Source: Thermococcus sp. P6 (GTDB lineage: Archaea; Methanobacteriota_B; Thermococci; Thermococcales; Thermococcaceae). Taken from it: a DNA stretch of 64,000 bases. This document shows, one piece after another, positions 63,534 through 64,000 of the stretch. Numbering within the stretch: position 1 is the first letter of the stretch; each line of letters begins with the position of its first letter. The notes beneath the pieces were generated by a model that searched no databases, was not told the DNA's origin, and was given only the letters and a program-made list of their open reading frames with translations. Where the stretch lies: NCBI RefSeq assembly GCF_002214525.1, contig NZ_CP015104.1, forward strand, positions 310,001-374,000, in the 5' to 3' direction. The translations under genes were made by a program, and so were the position numbers.

Positions 63534-64000
63534 ATGATGCTTCCCGACTGGAAAATAAAGGAGGAGATCCTGATAGAGCCCTTCAGTGAGGAGTCCCTTC
63601 AGCCGGCCGGTTACGACCTTCGCGTCGGCGCGGAAGCTTACTTAGATGGAAAACTTCTGGAGGTGAAAAGCCGGGGAGAGTTTCAGATACCCCCCGGGTC
63701 CTACGCACTGGTTCTGACCCTTGAAAGGATAGGGCTTCCCGGGGACATCGCGGGCGATATGAAACTCAGGAGCAGCCTCGCCAGAGAGGGTCTCATCGGA
63801 TCATTCGCGTGGGTTGATCCCGGATGGGACGGTAACCTCACCCTCGGCATCTACAACGCCTCGACCACTCCCGTAAAGCTAACTTACGGGGAGCGTTTCG
63901 TTCAGATAGCCTTCATCAGGCTGGAGGCACCGGCAAAGAGCCCTTACAGGGGCAGCTATCAGGGGAGCCAGCATCTGGCACTGTCGAAAAGGGGAGGAAA
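63534..64000 (+). CDS. dcd: dCTP deaminase, truncated by the window end
   Basis: The frame from ATG 63534 (MMLPDWKIKEEILIEPFSEE; ATG 63537 also possible) is open to the last base, so the stop is outside the window. Family marks are LQPAGYDLRVG, MKLRSSLAREGL (active-site Ser-Arg region), the catalytic glutamate region after DPGWDGNLTLGIYN, and RGSYQGSQHLALSKRG near the end. Compared with known archaeal dCTP deaminases of about 156 residues only a few codons are missing. It supplies dUMP precursor for thymidylate; a bifunctional deaminase-dUTPase is possible. Confidence 0.93.
   Translation, partial: MMLPDWKIKEEILIEPFSEESLQPAGYDLRVGAEAYLDGKLLEVKSRGEFQIPPGSYALVLTLERIGLPGDIAGDMKLRSSLAREGLIGSFAWVDPGWDGNLTLGIYNASTTPVKLTYGERFVQIAFIRLEAPAKSPYRGSYQGSQHLALSKRGG

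Overview
The window looks like chromosomal DNA of a hyperthermophilic euryarchaeon of the order Thermococcales, most probably a Thermococcus with fairly high G+C. The signs are a single-piece archaeal RNA polymerase beta subunit with split A1/A2, eukaryote-type ribosomal proteins (L30e, L44e, S27e, P0/P1 stalk), ADP-dependent glucokinase, cupin-type glucose-6-phosphate isomerase, mannosylglycerate synthesis genes, a MinD-type HypB, SurR, a protein disulfide oxidoreductase and a CoA-dependent sulfur reductase. Promoters are archaeal BRE/TATA boxes with short leaders and GGTG/GGAGG ribosome binding sites.

Layout. 1-5.1 kb: glycine cleavage P-protein (two subunits), MobA and an ABC-2 transporter. 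5.2-5.6 kb: three tRNAs. 5.9-15.4 kb: the rpoH-B-A1-A2-rpl30e-nusA-rps12-rps7 operon. 15.4-17.7 kb (minus): a nucleotide-phosphodiesterase-like protein and the repair protein NreA, then tRNA-Cys and tRNA-Ser. 18-22.1 kb: a ubiquitin-like sulfur carrier, alanine aminotransferase (minus), then rpl44e-rps27e-aIF2alpha-nop10-PAC2. 22.3-29.4 kb (minus): pgi-glk-mpgS-mpgP-manC-membrane protein-pmm, a co-directional set that covers the route from glucose to mannosylglycerate. 29.4-33.2 kb: a site-2 protease homologue, KH and zinc-ribbon miniproteins, a TraB protein, RNase Z and a TPR protein. 33.4-40 kb: the [NiFe]-hydrogenase maturation genes hypA-hypB-hycI, hypC-hypD and hypF-hypE. 40-43.6 kb (minus): an orphan protein, a NAD-kinase-like protein and the sulfur reductase.

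43.7-47.5 kb is an AT-rich island that stands out in base composition. It carries two unrelated type II restriction endonuclease genes on the plus strand (the first frameshifted). Converging on them are an N4-cytosine-type DNA methyltransferase and a ribbon-helix-helix regulator, with an orphan gene at the edge. 47.6-51.2 kb holds poorly characterised conserved proteins. 51.3-54.2 kb holds pdo and, divergently, surR-ferredoxin-geranylgeranyl reductase. 54.2-56.6 kb has topoisomerase IA and two tRNAs; 56.7-58.7 kb a fucose-isomerase-like protein and D-aminoacyl-tRNA deacylase. 58.8-63.3 kb is ftsZ-secE-spt5-rpl11-rpl1-rpl10-rpl12, followed by tRNA-Arg and a nearly complete dCTP deaminase gene running off the end.

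The genes interlock through regulation that can be read from the DNA. The published SurR motif GTTn3AACn5GTT occurs perfectly in front of hypC, hypF and the sulfur reductase, and its core occurs in front of pdo. SurR, encoded in the same window, therefore probably switches the local hydrogenase-maturation and sulfur genes in opposite directions. The rpl1 gene carries, inside its coding sequence, a stem with the architecture of the Methanococcus L1 operator, plus a separate long leader hairpin that would hide its ribosome binding site. The pgi promoter carries a near-perfect Thermococcales glycolytic motif. The most unusual genetic locus is the restriction-modification island.
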